Origin: an uncultured Actinomycetes bacterium
GTDB taxonomy: Bacteria > Actinomycetota > Coriobacteriia > Coriobacteriales > Atopobiaceae
Assembly: GCA_900314685.1 (NCBI GenBank)
Contig: OMWE01000008.1
Coordinates: 1 to 64,000, forward strand
Direction of reading: 5' to 3'
DNA length: 64,000 nucleotides
Positions within the stretch are counted from its first letter, which is position 1; every line of letters starts with the position of its first letter. A program made the position numbers and the translations under genes. The notes under the pieces are model-generated. The model ran no database searches, was not told the origin of the DNA, and saw only the letters and a program-made list of their open reading frames with translations. Shown here piece after piece: positions 32,784 to 41,684 of this stretch.

Positions 32784-35700
32784 TTACTTTTTGCGAGGCT
32801 TCTTGCGGATCACCTGCCAGAGGGTGCGCGTTCGCGTGCAGGCATGGAAGAGCTTGGCGAAGGCATAACCCAGCAGACCCGCGAAGACTACCAGCGCAAG
32901 CAGGAGCAGGCGCCACTGGGGCACCGCCGATGCCGTGATGCGCGCATCGGCCGAGATGCCGTTCATCGCGTTGGAATTGGCGTAGGTATAGAGGATCCGG
33001 TGGGCCGCCTGCCGCACGTTGGCCCAGTCGGCGTCGGAGATCTTGTCCACGTCGACGTTGTTCATGAGGTCGGCGTCGTTGAGCCACATGTCGGCGCCCG
33101 CGCCCAAGCCCTGGTAGATACCGCAATACTCAAAGGTCGGGAAGGTCGCCTGATCGGTGGTGACAAAGCCCGTGAATCCCCACTCGTCGCGCAGCGTGCC
33201 GGTCATGAGGCCCTCGGTGGCGCCCGACCAGGTGGGTCCGACGCGGTTCATGGACGCCATAACGCCCTTTGCCCCGCCCTCGCGCACGCTCATCTCAAAG
33301 GGTGCCAGGTAGAGCTCGCGGATGGACTGCTCGTTGGCCAGTACGGCCACGCCGTAGCGGTTGGTCTCCTCGTCGTTGAGCGCGTAGTGCTTGATCGTGA
33401 CCACGGCGCCCTTGCTCTGCACGCCGCGCGTCTCGGCCGCGCCCATCGCGCCGGAGAGCAACGGGTCCTCGGAGTAGTACTCGAAGTTGCGGCCGCTCGC
33501 CGCCGTGCGGTGGATGTTCATCGACGGCGCGTACCACACCGCCACGCCCGAGGCCAGCGAGTCCTCGCCCACCATCTGGCCCATCTGCTCCACGAGCTGG
33601 GTGTCGTAGGTGGAGGCCAGGACCATCTCGATGGGGTAGGACATGCAGTCCACACCGCCGCCGGTGAGCGTCGCCGAGATGCCCGCCGGGCCGTCCTTGA
33701 GGGTCACGAGGGGCATGTCGATGCTGGGGATGGCCAGGCTCACATAGCCGCTCTGGCGCACCAGGTTCCAGAGCTCCTGCTTGCTCATCTGGCCGATCAG
33801 GGCATCCCAACGGGCGTCGTCGTAGGGCAGGCCCACCAGCGAGGCAAGCGAGAGGTGGCCGTACTGCTCATCGGTCGTGGAGAAGACGGGCATGTCGGCT
33901 GCGCTGCCGGCAGGCTCGGTGGTGTCGCCTGCGGGCTGTGCCACCTCCATGGCGTCGATGAAGGCCTGCGGCGCCGTCCAGCTACCGCCCGCATAGGTCT
34001 CGGGCCAGGTGCCCTGCCAGTCCGCGCGAGAGAGATAGGTGAAGCCGTCGTCCCAGGTGCGCAGGTCGGCGGAGTCGAACTGATTGTGGATCTCCTTGCC
34101 CGTCTCGGCCGTGGAGAAGACGTTCGTATCGGCGCTCGGAGTGGCATCGGTGTCGGCAGCATCGTCCGTCTTGGTGTCGTCGGCATCGGCTGCGACGGCA
34201 GCGTCCTTCTTTCCGTCCTGCTGCCCTGCGATGTCCCAGGAGTAGGCACGCGCGGCGTCACCCGCGGCGTCCATGCCGTCGGCCGCGGTCTTGCCCTTGG
34301 CGGCCAGCACGTCATTTGTGGCCTCGTGGGCGTCGCGGGCCAGGGCCAGGTAGTACGTGCCGGATTCCAAGATGTAGGTGCCCGCGCTCCACGAGTCGTA
34401 GGTGCGCAGCTGCTCCTGCTTCACGGTGATCGTCAGGTGCTGGGTCTCGCCCGGCTCGAGCAGCTCGGTCTTGGCGAAGCCGGCCAGCTCGACGGCTGGC
34501 TTCTCGATGGCGTTGGCGCGGTCGTAATCGGTGTAGGGGCGCTGGAGGTAGAGCTCGGCCACGTCGCGGCCGGCCACGTCGCCCGTGTTGGTCACGTCGA
34601 CGGAGGCCACGTATCCATCGTCCGTCTTGTCCACCGTGTAGTTGGCCCAGTCGAAGCTCGTGTAAGAAAGACCATGGCCGAAGGGGGCGTCCACCTCGCT
34701 CGCGTAATCGAAGTCGCCCGCGTTGCCCTGGCCCAGCACGCTGTCCTCGTAGCGGGTCTCGTAGTAGCGGTAGCCCACGTAGATGCCCTCGGAGTACGAG
34801 AGGTACTTGGCGTAGGGCTTGGTGTCCGGGTCGAGGAAGTCGTGCGTCTGGTTGCCGTTGGCGATGAGGTAGTTGCCGAAGTTCTGCATGGCCGGCGCGC
34901 TCGCGGGGTCGGAGGCGTAGGTGTCCACCAGGCGGCCGGACGGGTTCACGAGGCCGGCAAGCACGTCGCCCACGGCGTCGATGCCGGCCTGTCCGGGCGA
35001 GCCCACCCAGAGCACGGCGTCCGCATCGGCCAGGTCGCCCAGCGTGATGGGGTTGGCGGTGTTGAGCACCACGACCACGCGGTCGAAATGGGCGCGCGCC
35101 TCGTGGAGCAGGTCTTTCTCCTCCTGGGTGAGGGCCAGGTAGCTGACCGGCAGGTCGGACGACTCGCCGCCCGAGCGGCCGATGACCACCACGGCGGCGT
35201 CGGAGTAGTTCGCGTAGCTGTCGCACAGCTCGTCGGTGAACTCGCTCACGGGGCACTCGTTCACGGCGTAGTCGCCCTTGCCCGTGACATCGGGGGTCTT
35301 CTTGCGGTAATCCTTGCCGGGGCCCTCCTCGTAGAAGTCCCAGGCGGTTGGGTTGACCTCGAGGCCCGCCTGCTCGAGCGCCTGCTTGAGGGTGTCGGCT
35401 TTGGAGGAGTCCACCGAGCCCGAGCCCGAGCCGCCGTAGACGAAGTCCACGGCGTCCTGGCCCAGCAGGGTCACGCGGGAGCCGCGCGCGAGCGGCAGCG
35501 CCGGGTCGTCCGCCACGTCGTCGTTGCGCACCAGCACGATGCCGCCGGCCTCCACCTCGCGCGCCAGCTGCGCGGCCGCGTCGTACTGCTCGTCGGCGTC
35601 GGCGTAGTCGGAGGCGAAGTAGGTGGCGTCGGTGCCGCCCTCCACCTTGTAGTCCTTTGCGCCCGTGTACATGGTGATGGCGTTGGCGAAGAGGGGTCCG

Positions 35701-35810
35701 ACCGCGATGCCCAGCACCACGGCCAGGATGCAGACCAGCTCCATCAGGCCGCCCAGCAGCGCCCCGAAGCCCCTCAGGAATTTCTTGATGAACCGCAGCA
35801 ACACGCCCAC
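32784..35810 (-). CDS. Membrane-anchored, domain-permuted GH3 beta-glycosidase
   Basis: About 1008 aa. After an N-terminal membrane helix (about residues 12-35) comes the GH3 C-type alpha/beta sandwich domain (VTLLGQDAVDFVYGGSGSGS, VVVIGRSGGE, VVVLNTANPI). Then comes a fibronectin-III-like domain (FGHGLSYTSFDW, VDVTNTGDVAGRDVAELYLQ), and last the TIM barrel: VTLKDGPAGIS, ASGRNFEYYSEDP, TIKHYALNDEETNR, and nucleophile region GFTGFVTTDQATF. A second membrane helix lies near the C-terminus. The sandwich-before-barrel order is the permuted GH3 type. Start chosen at GTG 35810 with AGGAGG 7 nt upstream. Substrate not determinable; beta-glucoside is likely. Confidence 0.92.
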   Translation of the reverse strand: MGVLLRFIKKFLRGFGALLGGLMELVCILAVVLGIAVGPLFANAITMYTGAKDYKVEGGTDATYFASDYADADEQYDAAAQLAREVEAGGIVLVRNDDVADDPALPLARGSRVTLLGQDAVDFVYGGSGSGSVDSSKADTLKQALEQAGLEVNPTAWDFYEEGPGKDYRKKTPDVTGKGDYAVNECPVSEFTDELCDSYANYSDAAVVVIGRSGGESSDLPVSYLALTQEEKDLLHEARAHFDRVVVVLNTANPITLGDLADADAVLWVGSPGQAGIDAVGDVLAGLVNPSGRLVDTYASDPASAPAMQNFGNYLIANGNQTHDFLDPDTKPYAKYLSYSEGIYVGYRYYETRYEDSVLGQGNAGDFDYASEVDAPFGHGLSYTSFDWANYTVDKTDDGYVASVDVTNTGDVAGRDVAELYLQRPYTDYDRANAIEKPAVELAGFAKTELLEPGETQHLTITVKQEQLRTYDSWSAGTYILESGTYYLALARDAHEATNDVLAAKGKTAADGMDAAGDAARAYSWDIAGQQDGKKDAAVAADADDTKTDDAADTDATPSADTNVFSTAETGKEIHNQFDSADLRTWDDGFTYLSRADWQGTWPETYAGGSWTAPQAFIDAMEVAQPAGDTTEPAGSAADMPVFSTTDEQYGHLSLASLVGLPYDDARWDALIGQMSKQELWNLVRQSGYVSLAIPSIDMPLVTLKDGPAGISATLTGGGVDCMSYPIEMVLASTYDTQLVEQMGQMVGEDSLASGVAVWYAPSMNIHRTAASGRNFEYYSEDPLLSGAMGAAETRGVQSKGAVVTIKHYALNDEETNRYGVAVLANEQSIRELYLAPFEMSVREGGAKGVMASMNRVGPTWSGATEGLMTGTLRDEWGFTGFVTTDQATFPTFEYCGIYQGLGAGADMWLNDADLMNNVDVDKISDADWANVRQAAHRILYTYANSNAMNGISADARITASAVPQWRLLLLALVVFAGLLGYAFAKLFHACTRTRTLWQVIRKKPRKK

Positions 35811-35937
35811 GTCACGCCCTCCTTGTACGACATTCAGACACCCTGAATGTAGGTCGTCTGTCGTCGCGCGGGGACTCGTGGCACAATCCGCATATTTCGC
35901 GCCATGATTGGTCAAGAAGGGCGGGCCCATCTCGGCA

Positions 35938-36018
35938 ATGTGACAGTCCCCGTCCCCCGTCACGTGTGACAGACCCCCGTCCCCTGTCATGCATCCCTGT
36001 CATGCATCGCCTGTCACG
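35938..36018. repeat. Cluster of GTCAC/CCCCGT repeats
   Basis: Irregular repeats of CCCCCGTC, CCTGTCATGCAT and GTGACAG upstream of the GH3 gene, related to the 30-bp tandem repeats at 32,706. Confidence 0.6.
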
Positions 36019-36027
36019 GGAGTACGA

Positions 36028-36290
36028 ATACGCAGTTTAGGACTCCCAATGCGCGCCTTAGGACTCCCGGTACGCATATCAGGACACTCAGTACGCGAGA
36101 ATCCAGCTGCTTGGTCGCGTGCCGTCGAGCCTCCCTTTGCCTGCTCCGAAAAACCCAAGGTAGACGACTTGCATCAAAGTCTTACTAGCTCGCAATAGAC
36201 CCGCTTGGATGGGCTGATGCGTACTGAGTGTCCTAAAGTGCGTATTGGGAGTCCTGATATGCGTACCGGGAGTCCTAAAGTGCGCAATCC
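36028..36290. repeat. Two facing arrays of 21-bp units (TCCTAAAGTGCGTA type)
   Basis: The left array (about 36028-36100) has three units of the form TTAGGACTCCCRRTACGC. The right array (about 36219-36287) has the inverse units GGGAGTCCTAAAGTGCG. Units repeat every 21 bp and the arrays face each other across about 120 bp, so they could form a long stem or a set of in-phase protein sites. The core is shared with repeats at 19.5-19.7 kb. Confidence 0.75.
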
Positions 36291-36309
36291 GGTTATCTCG
36301 GTAGCACGA

Positions 36310-36345
36310 ACGAAGAAAGAAAGCGGCCCCGACAGAGGCCGCTCC
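36310..36345 (-). terminator. Rho-independent terminator after the Gfo/Idh gene
   Basis: On the - strand AGCGGCC-N8-GGCCGCT followed by TTCTTTCTT, about 90 bp beyond the stop codon. Confidence 0.8.
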
Positions 36346-36434
36346 AAAGTGACTATGAGCCGATAAGGCAGACACGTGCGCCACAACTGCGCAAGTAGGC
36401 GCAGCGCACCGTGCAAGCGCGCCATCACACGAGA

Positions 36435-37430
36435 CTAGAGCTCCTCGGGATAGTAGAAGTTCCAGTCGCGGCGCAGGCCGGTCATCAGGTGCATGACGTC
36501 GGAGGAGACGGCGAGGTTCCGCTTGCCCAGCTCGCGGTCGGCCACGCCCGCCTCCAGGTCGGACAGCACGTAGCTGAGGGCGCGCGGGCGCTCGCCGGCA
36601 CGCACCTCCTCGGTGTGGCCGTCCTCGGTCCACGTGATGGTCGCGACGTCGGCACGCGGGTACTCCATGATCTCGATGTAGCACTTGTCGCAGCTGATCA
36701 TCGCGCGTTTGGGCTGCTTGGAGTGCATGGTGAGCGAGAGCACCACCATCTGGCCCTCGGCGTTGCGCGCGACGATGCCGTCCATCTCGTCCACGCCGGT
36801 CGGCGCGGGGTTGGAGAGGGACACCCACTGGTTGGGGTTGCTCTCCAGGAAGAGGCGCGCGAGCGTGAAGGAGTACACGCCGATGTCGAGCATGGCGCCG
36901 CCCGCGAGGCGCGGATTGAAGAAGCGATTCTTCATGTTGTAGTCTTTGTAGCTGCCGAAGTTCTCCTGTACGAGGTTCACGCGGCCGAACTCGCCGGCAG
37001 CGGCGCGGCGCGCGAGCTCCTTGTAGAGCGGCATGTGCAGGATGGTGCAGGCGTCCATCAGCACGACGTCGTTTGCCTTGGCGAGCGCCTTCGCCTCGTC
37101 GAGCTCGCGGGAGTTGAGCGTGATCGACTTCTCGCACATCACGTGCTTGCCGGCGGCCAGCGCCTGACGCAGGTACGTGATGTGGGTGTTGTGCGGCGTG
37201 GTGATGTAGACGGCGTCGATAGCAGGGTCGGCCAGCATCTCGTCGAAGCTGTCGTACACGGTCGGGATGTGGTACTGCTCGGCAAAGGCCACCGCCTTCT
37301 CGTGGGTGCGGTTGGCCACGCCGGCCATCGTGCGGCCCTCGGCCGCCAGCGCGTCGCCCATCTCGTGCGCGATCACGCCGCAACCCAGGACGCCCCAGTT
37401 CAGGTGCGGTGTTGCAACGGTTTCAGACAT
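36435..37430 (-). CDS. Gfo/Idh/MocA-family oxidoreductase
   Basis: 331-aa NAD(P)-dependent sugar or cyclitol dehydrogenase. N-terminal Rossmann fold WGVLGCGVIAHEMGDAL, then ITTPHNTHI and HVMCEKSITLN (the family EKP site is EKS here), and a C-terminal beta domain beginning after NLVQENFGSYKD. GGAMLDIGVYSFTLA is the family's active-site block. Start at ATG 37430 with AAGGAG 8 nt upstream. Between it and fruA is a perfect 12-bp hairpin. Substrate unknown. Confidence 0.93.
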   Translation of the reverse strand: MSETVATPHLNWGVLGCGVIAHEMGDALAAEGRTMAGVANRTHEKAVAFAEQYHIPTVYDSFDEMLADPAIDAVYITTPHNTHITYLRQALAAGKHVMCEKSITLNSRELDEAKALAKANDVVLMDACTILHMPLYKELARRAAAGEFGRVNLVQENFGSYKDYNMKNRFFNPRLAGGAMLDIGVYSFTLARLFLESNPNQWVSLSNPAPTGVDEMDGIVARNAEGQMVVLSLTMHSKQPKRAMISCDKCYIEIMEYPRADVATITWTEDGHTEEVRAGERPRALSYVLSDLEAGVADRELGKRNLAVSSDVMHLMTGLRRDWNFYYPEEL

Positions 37431-37452
37431 CTTGCTATCTCCTTTGACACAC

Positions 37453-37480
37453 GTGTGGGGTGGGCGAACCCACCCCACAC
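37453..37480. promoter_or_regulatory. Perfect 12-bp hairpin with CGAA loop
   Basis: GTGTGGGGTGGG-CGAA-CCCACCCCACAC. It lies 22 bp upstream of the Gfo/Idh start codon and 70 bp after the fruA stop. No U-run follows on either strand, so it may be an mRNA processing or stabilising element, or a protein site. Confidence 0.6.
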
Positions 37481-37551
37481 AAGGACGCTTGCTATTGACC
37501 GGGAGACCTACCGCCGAGCGGAGGCCTGCCTAGCAGTTTGTCGACCGCGGC

Positions 37552-39516
37552 TTACTGCTCGTCCAGCGGCTTCTTCCAGGCGGACAGGATCAGCGCGCCG
37601 ACCACCGTGCCCGCGGCGAGGGCGACGAGCCACATCACGGGGTTGCCGATGACCGCGATGACCCAGGCGCCGCCGTGGGGAGCGGGGCTGTAGCAACCGA
37701 ACATCGCGGACAGAGCGCCGGCAACGGCGGAGCCGACGACGCAGCTGGGGATGACGTGGCCAGGGTCGGCGGCGGCGAAGGGGATGGCGCCCTCGGAGAT
37801 GAAGGACAGGCCCATGATCCAGTTGACCAGGCCCGCGTCACGGTCGGCCTTGCTCCACTTGTTCTTGGCGATCATGGTGGAGAGGGCGATGATCAGGGGC
37901 GGCACCATACCGCCGGCCATGCAGGCGCCCATGACGATCTGACCGGTGGAGCCCAGGGTCGCGTCGGCGAGCAGGCCCGTGGAGAAGACGTACGAAGCCT
38001 TGTTGAAGGGGCCGCCGAAGTCGATCGACATCATGCCGCCCACGACCGCGCCGAGGATGACGATGTTGGCGCCGCCGAGGCCGTTCAGGAAGTTGTTGAG
38101 GCCGGTGTTGATGGCACCGAAGATCGGGTTGAGCAGGAACATGACGGCACCCATGACGAAGACGCCGACGAGCGGGTAGAGCAGGATGGGCTTGATGCCC
38201 TCGAGGGACTTGGGCAGCTTCTCGCAGACCTTCTCGAACCAGCGCATGAAGTAGCCCGCAGCAAAGCCCGCGAAGAGCGCCGCGATGAAGCCGCCGGAGA
38301 CGCAGGCCGCGGCGGCAGCTTCGGCGTCACCCGCGACGGAGGCCTGAACGAAGCCCAGGCTGTAGCCCGCCTTGGCGAAGACGCCCGCGACAAAGCCGGG
38401 AGCCAGACCGGGGCGGTCGGCGATGGACATGGCGATGTAGCCGGCCAGGATCGGCAGCATCAGGCCGAAGGCCTCCTCGCCGATCGTCTTGATGAACTTG
38501 GCGGCCACCGTGGAGGAGCCGTACGCCGCGGTACCGGCGGCGCCCATGTCCACCAGGAAGGCCAGCGCGGTGATGATGCCGCCGCCGATGACGAAGGGCA
38601 GCATGTGGGAGACGCCGTTCATCAGGTGCTTGTAAATCTCGTGGCCGATGCCGTCGCCGGTGTCCTCGGCGGGCGCCGCGGCGCCGTTGCCCTCGTAGAC
38701 GGGAGCCTCACCGTTCAGGACCTTGTTGATGAGCATCTCAGGCTCCTGGATGCCCTTGGTGACGTTGGTGCTGTAGACGGGCTTGCCCGCGAAGCGCGCG
38801 AGGTCCACGTTCTTGTCGGCGGCGATGATGACGCCCTTGGCGCCCTTGACGTCCTCGGCGGTGATGACGTTCTTGGCACCGCCGGAGCCCTGGGTCTCGA
38901 CCTTGATGGAGACACCCATCTCCGCGGCCTTTTGCTCGAGGGACTCGGCTGCCATATAGGTGTGGGCGATGCCGGTCGGGCAGGCGGTGATGGCCAGGAC
39001 CTCGAACTTGCCGGCGTTCTGCGCGATCTCGCGCTTCTTGTCCTGCTCGGCGGCGTACTGCGCGTCCTCGGCGTCGGTCAGAATGCCCAGGAACTCGTCG
39101 GCGCTCTTTGCAGCGCGGAGCTTGTCGCACAGGCCCTCGTCCACGAGCAGCTGGGAGAGCGAGGCCAGCACCTGCAGATGCACATTGTCCTCGGTGTTGG
39201 GCGCGGCGATCAGGAAGAACAGCGTGGTGGGCTCGCCGTCGAGCGACTCATAGTCGACGCCGGCGGGCACGGTCATGGCGGCCAGGCCCGGCTTGCTCAC
39301 GCCGTCGGACTTGCCGTGCGGGATGGCGACGCCGTTCTCGACGCCCGTCGACATCTCCGCCTCGCGGGCGAGGACGGCCGCCTTGTAGGTCTCCTCGTCG
39401 TTGATGTTGCCCTGGCCCACCATCAGCTCGACGAGCTGGTCAATGGCATCGGCCTTGTCCTTGGGCGCACCATCGATCTTGATGGCACCAGGACTAAGCA
39501 GGTCTGCAATCCTCAT
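37552..39516 (-). CDS. fruA: PTS fructose transporter, EIIABC fusion
   Basis: 654 aa, takes up fructose as fructose-1-phosphate. Order A-B-C. EIIA: GVAIPHGKSD carries the phosphorylated His (about residue 66). EIIB: AITACPTGIAHTYMAAE carries the phosphocysteine. EIIC: about nine membrane helices from HMLPFVIGGGIITALAF to the C-terminus, with GGPFNKA. ATG 39516, with a purine-rich GAAGGGAAAG upstream. Last gene of a fruR-fruK-fruA run on one strand; HPr for it is coded at 17.3 kb. Confidence 0.97.
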   Translation of the reverse strand: MRIADLLSPGAIKIDGAPKDKADAIDQLVELMVGQGNINDEETYKAAVLAREAEMSTGVENGVAIPHGKSDGVSKPGLAAMTVPAGVDYESLDGEPTTLFFLIAAPNTEDNVHLQVLASLSQLLVDEGLCDKLRAAKSADEFLGILTDAEDAQYAAEQDKKREIAQNAGKFEVLAITACPTGIAHTYMAAESLEQKAAEMGVSIKVETQGSGGAKNVITAEDVKGAKGVIIAADKNVDLARFAGKPVYSTNVTKGIQEPEMLINKVLNGEAPVYEGNGAAAPAEDTGDGIGHEIYKHLMNGVSHMLPFVIGGGIITALAFLVDMGAAGTAAYGSSTVAAKFIKTIGEEAFGLMLPILAGYIAMSIADRPGLAPGFVAGVFAKAGYSLGFVQASVAGDAEAAAAACVSGGFIAALFAGFAAGYFMRWFEKVCEKLPKSLEGIKPILLYPLVGVFVMGAVMFLLNPIFGAINTGLNNFLNGLGGANIVILGAVVGGMMSIDFGGPFNKASYVFSTGLLADATLGSTGQIVMGACMAGGMVPPLIIALSTMIAKNKWSKADRDAGLVNWIMGLSFISEGAIPFAAADPGHVIPSCVVGSAVAGALSAMFGCYSPAPHGGAWVIAVIGNPVMWLVALAAGTVVGALILSAWKKPLDEQ

Positions 39517-39661
39517 GTCTTCTTTCCCTTCCCTCTGCGATCTCCTTCGCAGAACCATCCTTACCAGCCGCATCCCCGCGTCTGGGAATTACCACATATG
39601 GAAGTAGCACCTGCGCCTCGCCGAACTGGCGAGCGCGAGGTCTGTCCGCCCGAGCACCTGG

Positions 39662-40564
39662 CTAGAGCGTCGCGAGCAGCGCCTCGGCCTCGGTGCGCGT
39701 CGTGAGCTCGGACGAGAAAGCCGATGCGCTGCCGCAGGACACACCCATCTTGTAGGCATCCTCGTAGGTGCCCTTCTCGAGGTAGCCGGCCACGAATCCC
39801 GCGACCATGGAGTCGCCGGCGCCGACCGAGTTGACGACCGTGCCCTTGGGGGCGGGGCCGCCCGTCACCGTGCCGTCCTCGGCGACCAGCACCGCGCCCT
39901 CCCCTGCCATGGAGATCAGCACGTTGGCAGCACCGCGCTCCTGGAGCTTCTTGGCATAGGGCACGACCTCGTCGCGCGTGCGCAGCTCCACGCCGAAGAT
40001 GGCGCCGAGCTCGTGGTTGTTGGGCTTGATGAGCCAGGGGTGGTACGGCAGCACGTTGGTCAGCAGGTCGCGTTCGGCGTCGACCACGATGCGGATACCG
40101 CGGCCGTCCAGACGGGCCATGATCTGCTCGTAGATGTCGGACGGCAGCATCGTGGGAATGGAGCCGGAGATGATCAGCACGTCGCCCTCGACGAGACGGT
40201 CGAGTTTGGCCATGAGCTCGGCGACGTCGGCCTCCGTGATGTTGGGGCCCATGCCGTTGATCTCGGACTCCTCGTCGCTCTTGATCTTGACGTTGATGCG
40301 GGAGAGGCCCTCGGCCACGTGGATGAAGTCGCATGTGGCGCCGTAGGACTCGGTACGCGTCTCGATCTCGCGGCCGGTAAAGCCCGCGACGAAGCCCAGC
40401 GCCACCGACTCGTGGCCCAGGTTGCCCAGCACGATCGAGACGTTGATACCTTTGCCGCCGGGCAGGATCTTCTCGGAGCACGTGCGGTTGACCGCGCCCA
40501 GCTTCAGGTGCTCGACGCCCACGGCGTAGTCCAGTGCGGGATTGAACGTGACGGTGTAGATCAT
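39662..40564 (-). CDS. fruK: 1-phosphofructokinase
   Basis: 300-aa PfkB-family kinase that turns fructose-1-phosphate into fructose-1,6-bisphosphate. It starts MIYTVTFNPALDYAV, has LPGGKGINVSIVLGNLG (substrate site) and NSVGAGDSMVAGFVAG (anion hole and catalytic Asp), and the family's PNNHELGAIFG. ATG overlaps the fruR stop by ATGA, so the two are translationally coupled. Confidence 0.97.
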   Translation of the reverse strand: MIYTVTFNPALDYAVGVEHLKLGAVNRTCSEKILPGGKGINVSIVLGNLGHESVALGFVAGFTGREIETRTESYGATCDFIHVAEGLSRINVKIKSDEESEINGMGPNITEADVAELMAKLDRLVEGDVLIISGSIPTMLPSDIYEQIMARLDGRGIRIVVDAERDLLTNVLPYHPWLIKPNNHELGAIFGVELRTRDEVVPYAKKLQERGAANVLISMAGEGAVLVAEDGTVTGGPAPKGTVVNSVGAGDSMVAGFVAGYLEKGTYEDAYKMGVSCGSASAFSSELTTRTEAEALLATL

Positions 40565-41319
40565 GCGGGTACCTCCACTACATTGACTTGCTGCTGATAC
40601 ATCTCGTCCACCCCGCCGCTGGTAATGACGGTAGCAGACGCAAACTCCGCAAAGGTGACGGGCGCCACCGTGCCGAACTTGCTCGCGTCGGTGAGCACGT
40701 ACCTCTTGCCCGTGCGCTCCATCGAGGTGCGTTTGACCTGCGCCTCGTTGATGTCGGGTGTCGTGAAGCCCTGCCCGAGCGTGGCACCGTTGGTGCCCCA
40801 GAAGCCCTTGGTGAAATGATAGCACTCGATGCCCGCGATGGCCTCGGGCCCCACGAGGGCCTCCGTCGACGCCTTGAGCTCCCCGCCGGTCATCAGCGTA
40901 CGGTAGCCCTTGCGCACGAGCTTGCGCGCCGCAACGATCGAATTGGTGACGAAGGTGGCGCCCGCGGCGGAAGGCCCGAGGTGGTCAACCAGCGTCTCGG
41001 TCGTCGAGCCGGCGTCCACGTACACAAAGTCTCCGGGCTCGATAAGCGTGGCGGCGTAGGTGGCGATAGCGTCCTTCTCATCTATATAGAGGGGATACTT
41101 CTCGTCCATCGCGCGGTCCGAGGTCTCGTAGACCACGTTGTGGACGGCCGTCGCGCCACCGTGCACCTTGATCACGCGACCGGCGCGGGCCAGGGTCTCT
41201 ATATCGCGGCGGATAGTGGCTGGCGAGGCGCCAAGCTCCTCCACGAGGGCGCTCCCGGAGACGCTGCCATGCTCCTCGACGAGCTGAGTAATGCGATCCT
41301 GTCGCTCCTGAGCCAGCAT
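40561..41319 (-). CDS. fruR: DeoR-family regulator of the fructose operon
   Basis: 252 aa. N-terminal DeoR helix-turn-helix (ERQDRITQLVEEHGSVSGSALVEELGASPATIRRDIETL) and a C-terminal sugar-phosphate sensor domain (VYVDAGSTTETLVDHLG, FVTNSIVAARKL). In such operons the effector is fructose-1-phosphate. First gene of fruR-fruK-fruA; strong GGAGGGGG before the ATG. Four copies of a GAGCGAWAWT-type motif lie upstream and are its likely operators. Confidence 0.93.
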   Translation of the reverse strand: MLAQERQDRITQLVEEHGSVSGSALVEELGASPATIRRDIETLARAGRVIKVHGGATAVHNVVYETSDRAMDEKYPLYIDEKDAIATYAATLIEPGDFVYVDAGSTTETLVDHLGPSAAGATFVTNSIVAARKLVRKGYRTLMTGGELKASTEALVGPEAIAGIECYHFTKGFWGTNGATLGQGFTTPDINEAQVKRTSMERTGKRYVLTDASKFGTVAPVTFAEFASATVITSGGVDEMYQQQVNVVEVPA

Positions 41320-41363
41320 GGCACCCCCCTCCGTTCCGCCGTCATCTAGTATGCACCTCTTTG

Positions 41364-41483
41364 TTCAATTTCGCTCAAATTAGTTCCTCCTTCTCCGCGA
41401 ACGGTAGTAATTCTCCACTATACGGTCAATATCGCTCTTATTTGCTCATTTTCGCCCACGTAAAAAGAAATAATCGCTCATTT
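41364..41483. promoter_or_regulatory. Four probable DeoR/FruR operator motifs
   Basis: On the + strand TCAATTTCGCTCAAAT (41365-41380), TCAATATCGCTCTTAT (41426-41441), TGCTCATTTTCGCCC (41443-41457) and AATCGCTCATTT (41472-41483). The - strand core is GAGCGAWAWTGA, the type bound by DeoR-family sugar regulators. The sites surround the fruR promoter region. Confidence 0.6.
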
Positions 41484-41595
41484 CTTGCCTCGAGCCATCT
41501 CCCTGGCAGATGCCGCCCCTCTCGGATGGCCTCCCTCAACCCTGGTGGCCCCCTCAACTCTGTCTCCCCCACCCTCAAATATGAATGATTCGTTC

Positions 41596-41651
41596 GGTAC
41601 CTAAAGTATTTCACAAGGTACCTTGACATCAATTCGTTAGGTGCCTAACAT
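41596..41651 (+). promoter_or_regulatory. MarR-gene promoter with overlapping palindromic operators
   Basis: TTGACA (41623-41628), 17 bp, TAACAT (41646-41651) is a good -35/-10 pair. The palindrome GTTAGG-TG-CCTAAC (41636-41649) overlaps the -10, and AAGGTACCTT (41615-41624) overlaps the -35; a third related GGTACCTAA begins at 41597. Expected for autorepression by the MarR protein. Confidence 0.7.
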
Positions 41652-41684
41652 TTTTCCTGCACTACCGTTAGGAGGTATCAATAC

